DNA of 32,263 bases from an uncultured Lachnospiraceae bacterium (GTDB lineage Bacteria > Bacillota > Clostridia > Lachnospirales > Lachnospiraceae), in the NCBI GenBank assembly GCA_946617225.1, contig CAMOJW010000005.1, forward strand, positions 1-32,263, written 5' to 3'. Shown here piece by piece: positions 23,547 to 32,263 of this stretch. Each line of letters starts with the position of its first letter. Within the stretch, counting starts at the first letter, position 1. Under the pieces are notes generated by a model. The model had not been told where the DNA came from. It searched no databases and saw only the letters and a list, made by a program, of their open reading frames with translations. The position numbers and the translations under genes were made by a program.

Positions 23547-25052
23547 ATGAACAGGAAATTACTTGCGATCGCGGCTGCGCTGGTCATGGCGGCGGGTCTG
23601 CTCACGGGCTGCGGAGATTCCGTCCGCTCCATCGACGAGAGAGAGAAGGAGTATGACCTGTACATCTTCAACACCGGCGGCGAGAGCGAGCAGGGCCTGA
23701 AGGTGGCCGTGAATGCCTGGTCCGATGAAGTGGGCATGAAGATCAAACTCTGGTCCCCCGAGACGGGCGACGATGCGGAGGCTTTTCTCAAGAGCGAGAT
23801 GGGGACCGACGGACAGCCTGGCCTGTACTGGGTCAGAGATGACGCGGCGGTGCAGCAGTGGGTCGATGCCGGCAAGGCACTGGATCTGAACGCGGCCGGA
23901 GGATCCATCGCGCAGCTGGCAGGATCGATCCCGGAGCAGTACCGCCTGACTGTGGCAGCGTCCGGTGACGCCGCATCTGAAGAAGGCGAGGCGCAGGAAC
24001 CTGCCACCGTGGGCATTCCGGCGGGTCTCGAAGGATTCGGACTGATCGTGGACAAGGAAGTGCTGGCAGCGCTGTTCGGCGAGGAGAACGTCGGCGCGTG
24101 GCTGGATGCCTACCGCACTGCCACCTATGAAGAGTGGGAAGGCATGGTCGTAGCGCTCAATAAATATGTCAAGAAGGGCGAGAAGGGCACCGTGACACTG
24201 AGCGGGAAGGAGTTCCCGCTGGCAGACAAGAAACAGGGCGCTGCCGCAGGGCTGAACGCCGTGTTCGCCCTTGCGGGCACTGAGACCTGGGTCTATGCGG
24301 AGTACCTGCTGGATCCCGCCATGGCGGCGATCTTCCCGGATGCGGCAGCGGCCCGAGGCGCTTCCGCGGACAAGCTCGAATCCGGCCGCGGCAATATCGA
24401 AGCGTATGCAGAGACGCTCTGGAGAGTCTGCGCCAACTCCATCCCCGGCAGGGGCGACAATCTCGTGAACCCGGAGAAAGCCAGCTACGGCGAGCAGATC
24501 AAGAATTTTGCCGAGGGCAAGGCGGTGTTTCTGGTACAGAGCAGTCGGGCATACGCGCGTCTGCGCGCCGCCAGCACGGAGCTGAGCGAACGGCTCGCGA
24601 TCCTTCCCGTGAAGATGCGTTTTAATGAAGAAGCGGTCCTTACGGGCATGTCGGCAGATCAGCTCAACAACTCCATCCCGATCTATGTTCCCGGGTATTT
24701 TGTGATCAATGCCCAGGCGTCCGAGCGGGAGAGAAGACTCGCCGCCGAATTCCTGGTATGGCTCAACACCTCGGACACAGGCAGGAAATTCCTTGCGGAG
24801 GAGATCGCGCTGGTCTCCGCCACGGCGCAGAGCGCCTCCGACTGTGACACGAGTCTGGGCAGTTCGGTCTGCAGCTACATCGAGTCGGGCATGACGCTTC
24901 CCTATGTCATGAACGGATGCCCGGACCTCTGGGCGGAGAATGATCTGGGGACATACCTGATGAAGAATTATCTGAGTCAGAAGAAATGGAGAGATGACAC
25001 GTACGAGGATATCGCGAACTTCTGCGTGAGCAGCTGGGCGGAGCATCAGTGA
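23547..25052 (+). CDS. Extracellular solute-binding lipoprotein (ABC-type)
   Basis: Signal peptide with lipobox LLTGCGD; SBP-like C-terminus (PGYFVINAQASERERRLAAEFLVWLNTSDTGRKFL). Confidence 0.82.
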   Translation: MNRKLLAIAAALVMAAGLLTGCGDSVRSIDEREKEYDLYIFNTGGESEQGLKVAVNAWSDEVGMKIKLWSPETGDDAEAFLKSEMGTDGQPGLYWVRDDAAVQQWVDAGKALDLNAAGGSIAQLAGSIPEQYRLTVAASGDAASEEGEAQEPATVGIPAGLEGFGLIVDKEVLAALFGEENVGAWLDAYRTATYEEWEGMVVALNKYVKKGEKGTVTLSGKEFPLADKKQGAAAGLNAVFALAGTETWVYAEYLLDPAMAAIFPDAAAARGASADKLESGRGNIEAYAETLWRVCANSIPGRGDNLVNPEKASYGEQIKNFAEGKAVFLVQSSRAYARLRAASTELSERLAILPVKMRFNEEAVLTGMSADQLNNSIPIYVPGYFVINAQASERERRLAAEFLVWLNTSDTGRKFLAEEIALVSATAQSASDCDTSLGSSVCSYIESGMTLPYVMNGCPDLWAENDLGTYLMKNYLSQKKWRDDTYEDIANFCVSSWAEHQ

Positions 25053-25109
25053 GGCCGGGCGGATCCCCGGTAAAGCAGCCGGGCGGAACATCGGTGAAAC
25101 GGAGCGAGC

Positions 25110-25133
25110 CCCGGCGCCTGCGTGATCGCCGGG
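25110..25133. terminator. Hairpin between convergent genes
   Basis: CCCGGCG-cctgcgtgat-CGCCGGG. Confidence 0.45.
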
Positions 25134-25134
25134 A

Positions 25135-25758
25135 TCAGAGACTGAGACTCAGTCTGCGGATCTTCTCCTTCTCGATCCACTCATCCAGCGTCAGCGGCGT
25201 GTAGTCCGCATCCATACAGAAACAGTTGATCATCTGACAGGGCAGCCGGTAAGGCTGCCCTTTTCTGTCGTATCGGACAGTGTTTTCGGAGAGCCTGACA
25301 AAACTGTCTACAAGCTGCCTGTCCTGCGTGTTGTGGACATGGCCGTAGAGCATCCAGGTCCGCGGCGTTCCGTCGGGGAGCGTGCGGAACTGGCCGTTAT
25401 AACAGAAGACCGGATAATGGCACAGCACCACCTTCCGGCCGTTGTCCCTGAGTTCCGTGTAGTCCCGGATCCATTTGAAGCGGGCGTCGGACCAGCCTTT
25501 TTTCAGCCCGTAGCAGTCGTGGTTGCCGCGGATCAGGCAGAGCTGCCCGTTGAGCTTGTCCAGGAGCTCCATGGTCTCTTCAGGCTTGCCCAAAGAGAGA
25601 TCTCCCAGGACCACCACCTCGTCGTTGTACCGGACGCGGGCGTTCCACTTCTCCAGCATATAGGCGTTCATCTCTTCCCCGGAGGCAAAACCCCTGAAAT
25701 CCATCTGCCGGTTCAGGCTCTCGTGGAAGAAATGGCAGTCGGCGATATAGTAGCGCAT
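25135..25758 (-). CDS. Metallophosphoesterase (calcineurin-like)
   Basis: RYYIADCHFFHESL, VVLGDLSLGK, LIRGNHDCYG, LCHYPVF, LYGHVHN. ATG at 25758 inside ORF 25135-25911. Confidence 0.9.
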   Translation of the reverse strand: MRYYIADCHFFHESLNRQMDFRGFASGEEMNAYMLEKWNARVRYNDEVVVLGDLSLGKPEETMELLDKLNGQLCLIRGNHDCYGLKKGWSDARFKWIRDYTELRDNGRKVVLCHYPVFCYNGQFRTLPDGTPRTWMLYGHVHNTQDRQLVDSFVRLSENTVRYDRKGQPYRLPCQMINCFCMDADYTPLTLDEWIEKEKIRRLSLSL

Positions 25759-25861
25759 GAGGACGGTTCCTTTCAGGATCTGGCGATGTATTTTTACCAG
25801 TCTACAATATGGCCCTGTTCCTGTAAAGCAAGGCCGGGGAGAGAAAATGCGCCGCAGGGTA

Positions 25862-25890
25862 TTGTCAAACATACCCTGCGGGGGTATAAT
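25862..25890 (+). promoter_or_regulatory. Sigma70-type promoter of csoR
   Basis: TTGTCA (25862-25867), 17-nt spacer, TATAAT (25885-25890). Confidence 0.8.
25871..25887. promoter_or_regulatory. CsoR-type operator 1 (overlaps -35/-10 spacer)
   Basis: ATACCCT-gcg-GGGGTAT. Confidence 0.75.
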
Positions 25891-25902
25891 AAGCCCCGCA
25901 GG

Positions 25903-25919
25903 ATACCCCAAGGGGGTAT
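25903..25919. promoter_or_regulatory. CsoR-type operator 2
   Basis: Perfect dyad ATACCCC-aag-GGGGTAT. Confidence 0.8.
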
Positions 25920-25946
25920 ATAATATGAAATGGGAGATTTGAACAT

Positions 25947-26276
25947 ATGGATCAGACAGCGACCGAAGAGATGCAGGTACAGGATGCCCTCTGTCCCCAC
26001 TGCCGCACCAAAGAGCGCGATGAGAAGGAGATGCGTGACCTGGTCAACCGGCTGAAGCGCATCGAAGGCCAGATCCGCGGGATCCGCGGCATGGTGGAGA
26101 AGGACGCCTACTGCGTGGATATCCTGAACCAGACGGCTGCCGCCGAGAGCGCGCTGGCCAGTTTCAGCCGCGTCCTTCTGGAGACCCACATCCGCACCTG
26201 CGTGGCCGACGACCTGCGGGAAGGCAGTCAGGACAAGGTCGACGAACTCATGCAGATACTTAAGAAAATGATGTGA
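25947..26276 (+). CDS. csoR: CsoR-family copper-sensing repressor
   Basis: 109 aa; LKRIEGQIRGIRGMVEKDAYCVDIL and ETHIRTCV give the Cys...His-x3-Cys ligand pattern; next to copA. Confidence 0.9.
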   Translation: MDQTATEEMQVQDALCPHCRTKERDEKEMRDLVNRLKRIEGQIRGIRGMVEKDAYCVDILNQTAAAESALASFSRVLLETHIRTCVADDLREGSQDKVDELMQILKKMM

Positions 26277-26280
26277 ATAT

Positions 26281-26465
26281 GTGAATAAACAGCGAGCCGG
26301 GCGACGGAGAATTCGGAGCTTGCTCCGGCATTCTCCGGCATCCGGCGAGCGTCCCTCATGAGGATGGAGCGGAGCGAGGGTATGAAATACCCGAAGCGAC
26401 GCGGGAATCCGAATGAGGGAGCGTCGGGGAAGTCGCGAAGCGACGGCCGACGCGGGTTTATTCAC
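26281..26465. repeat. Palindrome-rich MITE/REP-like element with 10-bp terminal inverted repeats
   Basis: GTGAATAAAC (26281-26290) ... GTTTATTCAC (26456-26465). Internal hairpins CGGAGAATtCGGAGC/GCTCCGgcATTCTCCG, GGGTATgaaATACCC and GTCGCgaaGCGAC nested in GCGTCGG/CCGACGC. Confidence 0.75.
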
Positions 26466-26503
26466 CGGATCACGGTCATGAGGATGGAGCGGAGCGAGGG
26501 TAT
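26356..26503. repeat. 28-bp direct repeat pair, exactly 120 bp apart (26356-26383 and 26476-26503)
   Basis: TCATGAGGATGGAGCGGAGCGAGGGTAT is identical in both copies. Confidence 0.93.
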
Positions 26504-26540
26504 CCTATATTACGATACATAAAAACATAGAAAGGACATC

Positions 26541-29177
26541 ATGGATCAATATACAGTCACGGGGATGAGCTGCGCGGCCTGCCAGGCGCGGGTCGAGAAG
26601 GCCGTCTCCAAAGTGGAGGGCGTCACGAGCTGCAACGTGAGCCTTCTGACCAATACACTGGGCGTGGAGGGATCGGCTGATCCCGCCGCGATCATACAGG
26701 CGGTGGAGAACGCCGGATACGGTGCGGCTCCCCGCAGCAGCGGAGCTCAGGACAGGGCCGGCGCAGGGTCCCCCTCCGGATACGGGGAGGACGGAGCCGG
26801 CGGGAGCGGGGCGGCTTTTTCCGCCCGGCTGGCGGCCGAGGAGGAGGCCCTCAGGGACCGCGAGACCCCGGTCCTGAAAAAAAGACTGATCGCATCGATC
26901 GGCTTCCTGCTGGTGCTGATGTATTTCAGCATGGGACATATGATGTTCGGGTGGCCGCTGCCGGCTTTCTTCGACGGCAACCACGTGGCGATGGGGCTGG
27001 TCCAGCTGCTGCTGGCGGCGGTCATCATGGTCATCAATCAGAAGTTTTTTGTCAGCGGCTTCAGGAGCCTGCTGCACGGCGCACCGAACATGGACACCCT
27101 GATCGCCATGGGCTCGGGAGCGGCTTTCGTGTACTCCACCGCCATGCTGCTGGCCATGACCCGTGCCCAGACAGACGGCAACATGGACGCTGTCATGCAT
27201 TACATGATGGAGTTCTATTTTGAATCCGCGGCGATGATCCTGACCTTGATCACGGTGGGCAAGATGCTGGAGGCCATGTCCAAAGGCCGCACCACTGATG
27301 CGCTGAAATCGCTGATGAAGCTGGCCCCCAGGACCGCGACCGTGGTCCGCAGGGACGCGCAGGGGGAGGAGCAGGAGGTGACCGTCCCCATCGAACAGGT
27401 GCGGCGGGGCGACATCTTCGTGGTGAGACCCGGCGAGAACATCCCCGTGGACGGCGTCGTCCTGGAGGGAGCCTCCGCCGTCAACGAGGCGGCGCTCACC
27501 GGGGAGTCCATTCCCGTGGACAAGGCGCCGGGCGACGGCGTCTCCTCAGCCACACTGAATCAGTCGGGATATCTGCGCTGTGAGGCCACCCGCGTCGGCG
27601 AGGATACGAGCCTCGCCCGGATCATCCGCATGGTGAGCGACGCCGCGGCGACCAAAGCGCCCATAGCGCGGCTGGCGGACACCATTTCCGGCGTCTTTGT
27701 GCCGGCTGTGATCGCGATCGCTGTCCTGGTGACGCTGCTGTGGCTGGTCGTCCTGAAACAGCCGCTTGGGTTTGCCCTCGCGCGGGGCATCTCCGTGCTG
27801 GTGGTGAGCTGTCCCTGCGCCCTGGGGCTCGCGACGCCCGTGGCCATCATGGTGGGCAACGGAGTCGGCGCCAGGAACGGCATCCTGTTCAAGACCGCCG
27901 AGGCGCTCCAGGAGGCCGGCAACGTGCAGATCGTGGCTCTGGACAAAACGGGTACGATCACAAAAGGCGAACCGCAGGTGACGGGCATCGTCCCCGCGTC
28001 CGGCATTTCGGAGAACGACCTGCTCTATATGGCGGGCGGTCTGGAGCAACACAGTGAACATCCCCTGGCCAGGGCCGTCACGGCCGCCTGCAGGGAGCGC
28101 GGGATCCGGGCGGCGGAGGTGAAGGATTTTGCCGCCGTGCCCGGGAACGGCCTCACGGCGGACGTCAGCGGATGGAAGATGCGCGGAGGGAATCTCCGGT
28201 TCATCCGGGAAGGCTGTACCGTACCCGACGAAGCGGTGCGGCAGGCGCACGAACTGGCGGAGGAGGGCCAGACGCCCCTGTTTTTCTCCAGGGAAGGCGC
28301 GTACCTGGGCATCATCGCCGTGGCGGACACCATCAAGGAGGACAGCGCCAGGGCGGTCAGGGAACTGCAGGATATGGGCATCCGGGTAGTCATGCTGACG
28401 GGTGACAACAAGCGGACCGCTGAGGCTATCGGCAGAGAGGCCGGCGTGGACGAAGTCGTGGCCGGCGTGCTTCCCGACGGCAAGGAGGAGATCATCCGCC
28501 GCCTGCGGGAGAAGGGCAGGGTCGCCATGGTGGGCGACGGCATCAACGATGCGCCGGCCCTCACCAGGGCGGACATCGGGATCGCCATCGGAGCCGGTAC
28601 CGACGTAGCCATCGACGCGGCGGATGTCGTGCTCATGAACTCCCGGCTCACGGACGTGAGTGCCGCAGTCAGGCTCAGCCGGAGCACCTACCGGACGATC
28701 CTCTGGGGCCTCTTCTGGGCGCTGATCTACAACAGCATCCTGATCCCCGTGGCAGCAGGTCTTCTGGTCCCGCTGGGCATCACCATGGATCCCATGTTCG
28801 GCGCGCTGGCCATGAGTCTGTCCAGCTTCTGTGTGGTCACCAACGCGCTGCGCCTGAACGGGATCCGGCTCCACGATACACAGACTGAAACAGCAGGTAC
28901 GGCTGCTGATCAGAATACAGAGAACATTACAGACGCCGGATCGCCGGCACAGAAAGGAGAAGACGTTATGACTAAGACTATGAAGATCGAAGGTATGATG
29001 TGCGGACACTGCGAGATGACCGTCAAGAAAGCTCTGGAAGCCCTGGACGGCGTGGAGAGCGCACAGGTGAGCCACGAGGCGGGCACCGCCGTGGTGACGC
29101 TGGCCGGCGATGTGGCGGACGACACGCTCAAGGCGGCTGTGGAAGCGAAGGATTACGAGGTCAAGTCGATCGCGTGA
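26541..29177 (+). CDS. copA: Copper-translocating P1B-type ATPase with C-terminal CopZ-like HMA domain
   Basis: N-terminal MSCAACQARVEKAV HMA, VVSCPCALGLATP (CPC), DKTGTITKGEP, GDGINDAPAL; C-terminal GMMCGHCEMTVKKALEAL HMA. Confidence 0.95.
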   Translation: MDQYTVTGMSCAACQARVEKAVSKVEGVTSCNVSLLTNTLGVEGSADPAAIIQAVENAGYGAAPRSSGAQDRAGAGSPSGYGEDGAGGSGAAFSARLAAEEEALRDRETPVLKKRLIASIGFLLVLMYFSMGHMMFGWPLPAFFDGNHVAMGLVQLLLAAVIMVINQKFFVSGFRSLLHGAPNMDTLIAMGSGAAFVYSTAMLLAMTRAQTDGNMDAVMHYMMEFYFESAAMILTLITVGKMLEAMSKGRTTDALKSLMKLAPRTATVVRRDAQGEEQEVTVPIEQVRRGDIFVVRPGENIPVDGVVLEGASAVNEAALTGESIPVDKAPGDGVSSATLNQSGYLRCEATRVGEDTSLARIIRMVSDAAATKAPIARLADTISGVFVPAVIAIAVLVTLLWLVVLKQPLGFALARGISVLVVSCPCALGLATPVAIMVGNGVGARNGILFKTAEALQEAGNVQIVALDKTGTITKGEPQVTGIVPASGISENDLLYMAGGLEQHSEHPLARAVTAACRERGIRAAEVKDFAAVPGNGLTADVSGWKMRGGNLRFIREGCTVPDEAVRQAHELAEEGQTPLFFSREGAYLGIIAVADTIKEDSARAVRELQDMGIRVVMLTGDNKRTAEAIGREAGVDEVVAGVLPDGKEEIIRRLREKGRVAMVGDGINDAPALTRADIGIAIGAGTDVAIDAADVVLMNSRLTDVSAAVRLSRSTYRTILWGLFWALIYNSILIPVAAGLLVPLGITMDPMFGALAMSLSSFCVVTNALRLNGIRLHDTQTETAGTAADQNTENITDAGSPAQKGEDVMTKTMKIEGMMCGHCEMTVKKALEALDGVESAQVSHEAGTAVVTLAGDVADDTLKAAVEAKDYEVKSIA
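28968..29177 (+). CDS. copZ: Possible internally initiated CopZ-like chaperone (69 aa) in frame within copA
   Basis: AAAGGAG (28953-28959), 8-nt spacer, ATG 28968, then a complete HMA domain MTKTMKIEGMMCGHCEMTVKKAL. Confidence 0.5.
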   Translation: MTKTMKIEGMMCGHCEMTVKKALEALDGVESAQVSHEAGTAVVTLAGDVADDTLKAAVEAKDYEVKSIA

Positions 29178-29190
29178 GGTAAGTAATATG

Positions 29191-29224
29191 AAAGAGGGCC
29201 GTCGCGATGCGACGGCCCTTTAAA
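29191..29224 (+). terminator. Rho-independent terminator of copA
   Basis: AGGGCCGTCGC-gat-GCGACGGCCCT followed by ttt. Confidence 0.88.
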
Positions 29225-29256
29225 ACCAGCCAATAATCAGGGGAACTCCGCTGCCT

Positions 29257-29859
29257 TCACGCCTCGGAGAGTGACTCCCCGATCAGCCCGAGCTTGCGCA
29301 GCGGAGCGCGCAGGGCCATGTAGAGGATGACCACCACGAACACGGAGACGACCGAGTTGATGATCGTGACGACCATGTTGACGGCCAGGGTCACTTCCGC
29401 AGCCGGCTTGCCTATGATCAGGATCTTGTAGGCATAGCGGGCCAGCGGGTCGCAGATCGCGTTGAACAGCAGTGCCGCGGCGGAAGCTATGGCGGCCGCG
29501 CGGAGGATCCGGGGGTGTTCCGTCTGTTCGTCGATGTGCAGGAGCCTATGCGCCACGAGGCCGGCGATCAGGCCCATCAGGAGCTTCAGGACAAAGGTGA
29601 TCGGCGCCTCTATGATATAGACGGGGTCCAGCAGATCAGCCACGACCAGCCCCAGAGCGCCTGCCGCACTGCCGTAGCCCGTGCCCAGCAGCAGTACGCC
29701 GAGGATACAGAAGGCATTGCCCAGGTGGACGGACACCTTCCCGCCGCCCGGCGTGGGGATCGGGATGGACAGGAAAGTGAAGACGATGTAGGTGAGAGCG
29801 GCAAAAACGCCCGCCAGCACCAGATTGCGGATCTTGGGATCAGTCGCTGAATTCTGCAT
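29257..29859 (-). CDS. ECF transporter S component (substrate unknown)
   Basis: 200 aa, polytopic; NLVLAGVFAALTYIVFTFLSIPIP, HLGNAFCILGVLLLG, GALGLVVADLL. Confidence 0.85.
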   Translation of the reverse strand: MQNSATDPKIRNLVLAGVFAALTYIVFTFLSIPIPTPGGGKVSVHLGNAFCILGVLLLGTGYGSAAGALGLVVADLLDPVYIIEAPITFVLKLLMGLIAGLVAHRLLHIDEQTEHPRILRAAAIASAAALLFNAICDPLARYAYKILIIGKPAAEVTLAVNMVVTIINSVVSVFVVVILYMALRAPLRKLGLIGESLSEA

Positions 29860-30141
29860 GATGAAACCTCCTCTTCTGCGATGATTCTGTCCGGTAAACA
29901 GTCGGCACGACGCGTGTTCTCAGTGACGGGAGCCTGACATTTACCGTTTCTGACAGTATACATCGAACTGGACATATGAAAATACCCAATAATTGACAAA
30001 AATATAGGGTCAGATCACAGGAGATCTACATCGCATTTTGGAGCATTTCCATCGTGGCCAGAAAGAGTGTTCCGTGATACTATAGGTGGGAGACTGTGCG
30101 AGAGCGATCCCGCTGAGAGAGTATCCGGAAGGAGAGACTGC

Positions 30142-31623
30142 ATGACTTTCCGTAAATATATGTCCACGTTCCTTGCAGCCATGCTGTTGGTAGTGGCAGC
30201 AGCTTCGGGAGGATGCGGCGCATCAGAGAAGAAAACAGAGACCGGACAGGCGGAGGCCGCCCCGGAGGAGCACGCAGCGGATAAGGACGCGGCGGGAGAC
30301 GCAGCAGCCGGTACCGATGCCACGGTATCTGCCATAGCAGAAGACGCAGCACCGGCAGACGGCGGCGAAAACGCCGACCCCGTACAGGGCAGTGTACCGG
30401 AGGGAGACCTCTCCCTGGAGGCCGCGCCTGACCCGCTCAAGGTCTGGGCCTGGGACACCGGGTACGCCATCGCCGCCATGCGGGAGGCAGAGGTGTTTTA
30501 CCGGAAGGACCATCCCGGTTTCGCGCTGGAGATCGTGGAGAAGAGCCCCGAAGAGATCGAGACGGCGCTCCTGACGGCCGGTGCGGCCAGTGACAGCAGC
30601 CTGCTGCCGGACATCCTCCTGCTGCCGGACGATGATTTCATCCTCTGCGTCAAGCGCTGTCCGTCCCTCTTTACGGACCTGACGCGTTCGGGCATCGATT
30701 ATGACCAGTTTGACCCCCAGAAAGTCGCCTGCTCCAAGAGAAAAGGCGTCAACTACGGCATTCCCTTTGACCTGGGCACCGTGTGTGCCGCCTACAGGAC
30801 CGATATCCTGAAGGCTGCACAGCTGTCCGTCGATGAGATGACGGACCTGACCTGGGAGGAGTGGATGGAAAAGGGGCGCCGGATCCTGGACATCACAGGG
30901 CATCCGCTGATCGCCGTCAGAGAGGGCAGTGCCGATCTGCTGGTGATGATGCTGCAGTCCAAGGGCCTGTCCCTGTATGATAAGGACGGAAAGGTCGATT
31001 TTGCCGGCAACGAGGAGCTGAGGCGATGCATCCTGCTCTACCGGGACGCGCTGCAGCAGGGCATCATCATGCAGGTCAAGGATGACAAGGCCTACCGCGC
31101 AGCCGTCACGGAGGGGACAGCCGCCGGGATCATCGGCGGGAGCGGGACCCTGAGCATCGTGATGTCGAACCAGCAGCAGTCGGGCCTCTGGGCAGTGACC
31201 AATATGCCCTGCATCGAGGAGTCCGAACAGGCCGGTCATTACGCGGACATAGGCGCCTCCAGCTGGGCGGTGACGGTGGAGTGCCATCAGCTGTCCGCGG
31301 CGGAGGATTTCTTCCGGAACACTTTCGGCGGCAGCGTCCGCTTCTATGAGACGCTCCTGCCGGTCACGGGGACCATTTCCGCGTATCTCCCCACACGCGA
31401 GAGCACCGTCTACGGCATGCCCAGGGAGTTTTTCGGAGGACAGTCCGTGTATGCGCTCATGAATGATTTTGCCGCGCGCGTCCCTTCCGTGAAGAAAGTG
31501 CGACGCGAGCGGGAAGTGCGGGAATGCCTCGGCAGCGCCTTGCGCTCCGTGCTCGTGGACGGCGTCGACGTGGGCACCGCACTGGAGACGGCCCAGACGG
31601 CCGCGAGGTTTTTAACTGAGTAA
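30142..31623 (+). CDS. Extracellular solute-binding lipoprotein (ABC-type), second copy
   Basis: ATG at 30142 inside ORF 30067-31623; signal peptide and lipobox-like ASGGCGAS; acidic/Ala-rich linker then SBP-like domain. Confidence 0.8.
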   Translation: MTFRKYMSTFLAAMLLVVAAASGGCGASEKKTETGQAEAAPEEHAADKDAAGDAAAGTDATVSAIAEDAAPADGGENADPVQGSVPEGDLSLEAAPDPLKVWAWDTGYAIAAMREAEVFYRKDHPGFALEIVEKSPEEIETALLTAGAASDSSLLPDILLLPDDDFILCVKRCPSLFTDLTRSGIDYDQFDPQKVACSKRKGVNYGIPFDLGTVCAAYRTDILKAAQLSVDEMTDLTWEEWMEKGRRILDITGHPLIAVREGSADLLVMMLQSKGLSLYDKDGKVDFAGNEELRRCILLYRDALQQGIIMQVKDDKAYRAAVTEGTAAGIIGGSGTLSIVMSNQQQSGLWAVTNMPCIEESEQAGHYADIGASSWAVTVECHQLSAAEDFFRNTFGGSVRFYETLLPVTGTISAYLPTRESTVYGMPREFFGGQSVYALMNDFAARVPSVKKVRREREVRECLGSALRSVLVDGVDVGTALETAQTAARFLTE

Positions 31624-31715
31624 ACGGATGGCACGGAAGAGCCGGCAAGGTACACCTTCCCGGGACCATCCCCGGAGATCCGTCAGCGCGGGCTGACGGC
31701 GGAGAGGAGAGTGAA

Positions 31716-32144
31716 ATGAAGAAGATCCATATCTTTACAGCAGTCGTACTTGCACTTCTGACCGTTCTGGCGGCCGGGTGTTCTTCCGAGTCAGCCTCGA
31801 TGTCCGTGGATCTTTCCGATGAGAAAACGGCCCTCATAGAGATGGAGAACGCCACCGACGACCATCAGCTCGTCTCGGGGACGCTGGCCGTCGAGGAGGG
31901 AGAGGAAGTGGTGATCGAGGCGGAACTCAGCGACGGCAGTGATGTCCTGATCGAGTACTATGCCGGAGAAGAGGAGCAGGATATCGATGAGGTCCCGGAA
32001 CTCAGCGAGTCCGCTTACGAGACGGAGCACAAGGGAAGCGGCACCATGACCATCACGGTCGACCCCGGTTACTACTACCTGAGGGTGACGCCGCAGAGCA
32101 AGTCCACCGGCAAGATCACCATGACCGTGCGGCCCATCGAGTGA
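31716..32144 (+). CDS. Small secreted lipoprotein of unknown function
   Basis: 142 aa; signal peptide with lipobox VLAAGCSS; acidic, beta-rich. Confidence 0.75.
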   Translation: MKKIHIFTAVVLALLTVLAAGCSSESASMSVDLSDEKTALIEMENATDDHQLVSGTLAVEEGEEVVIEAELSDGSDVLIEYYAGEEEQDIDEVPELSESAYETEHKGSGTMTITVDPGYYYLRVTPQSKSTGKITMTVRPIE

Positions 32145-32263
32145 TGTACCGCAATATGGCCGCAGGGCAGGAACGTCCTGTCTGAAGGCTGCACGATCTG
32201 AGGACAGCAAAAGGGGCTGTGAAAAAAGAATAGCCCAAAAAAGAAGGACCGCGGGTTCATAAA

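Noticed and set aside
27546-29075. 509-aa minus-strand ORF (and the similar ones at 2909-4108, 16186-17355, 17733-18893, 22256-23320, 23559-25091)
   Set aside because: Antisense shadows of well-supported genes, with low-complexity composition.
29893-29950. TPP riboswitch (contains ctgaga)
   Set aside because: The CUGAGA hexamer alone is present; the second conserved TPP half (ACCUGAU...GGGAA) is missing.

Overview
High-GC window, probably from a gut-type Clostridia/Lachnospiraceae-like genome (inferred from gene content and style only). The coding content is mostly ordinary metabolism and transport: a GH78-like glycosidase and a PL22-like oligogalacturonate lyase; a metF / B12-activation-domain / metH folate-methionine cluster; a TrkH-TrkA-small ORF-KdpD-KdpE potassium cluster; an araD / split transketolase / rpe pentose cluster; an NhaC antiporter; two orphan solute-binding lipoproteins; a csoR-copA copper locus; and an ECF S component. 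The non-coding structure is more unusual. (i) Two direct arrays of a 61-bp hairpin repeat (19733-20030 and 21222-21456) bracket a lone PD-(D/E)XK-like nuclease gene; this is the best candidate for an undescribed system. (ii) A 63-bp hairpin-repeat array at the left edge (24-~400), with an inverted copy, resembles the first family in architecture and spacer motif. (iii) A perfect 29-bp inverted repeat (555-635) and nested AGGCCT hairpins (734-848) follow it. (iv) A palindromic MITE-like element lies between csoR and copA. (v) The CopA C-terminus is a fused CopZ-like domain preceded by an internal Shine-Dalgarno and ATG. (vi) Short tandem duplications recur in gene leaders and protein linkers. 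Family assignments are from reading motifs, not database searches.
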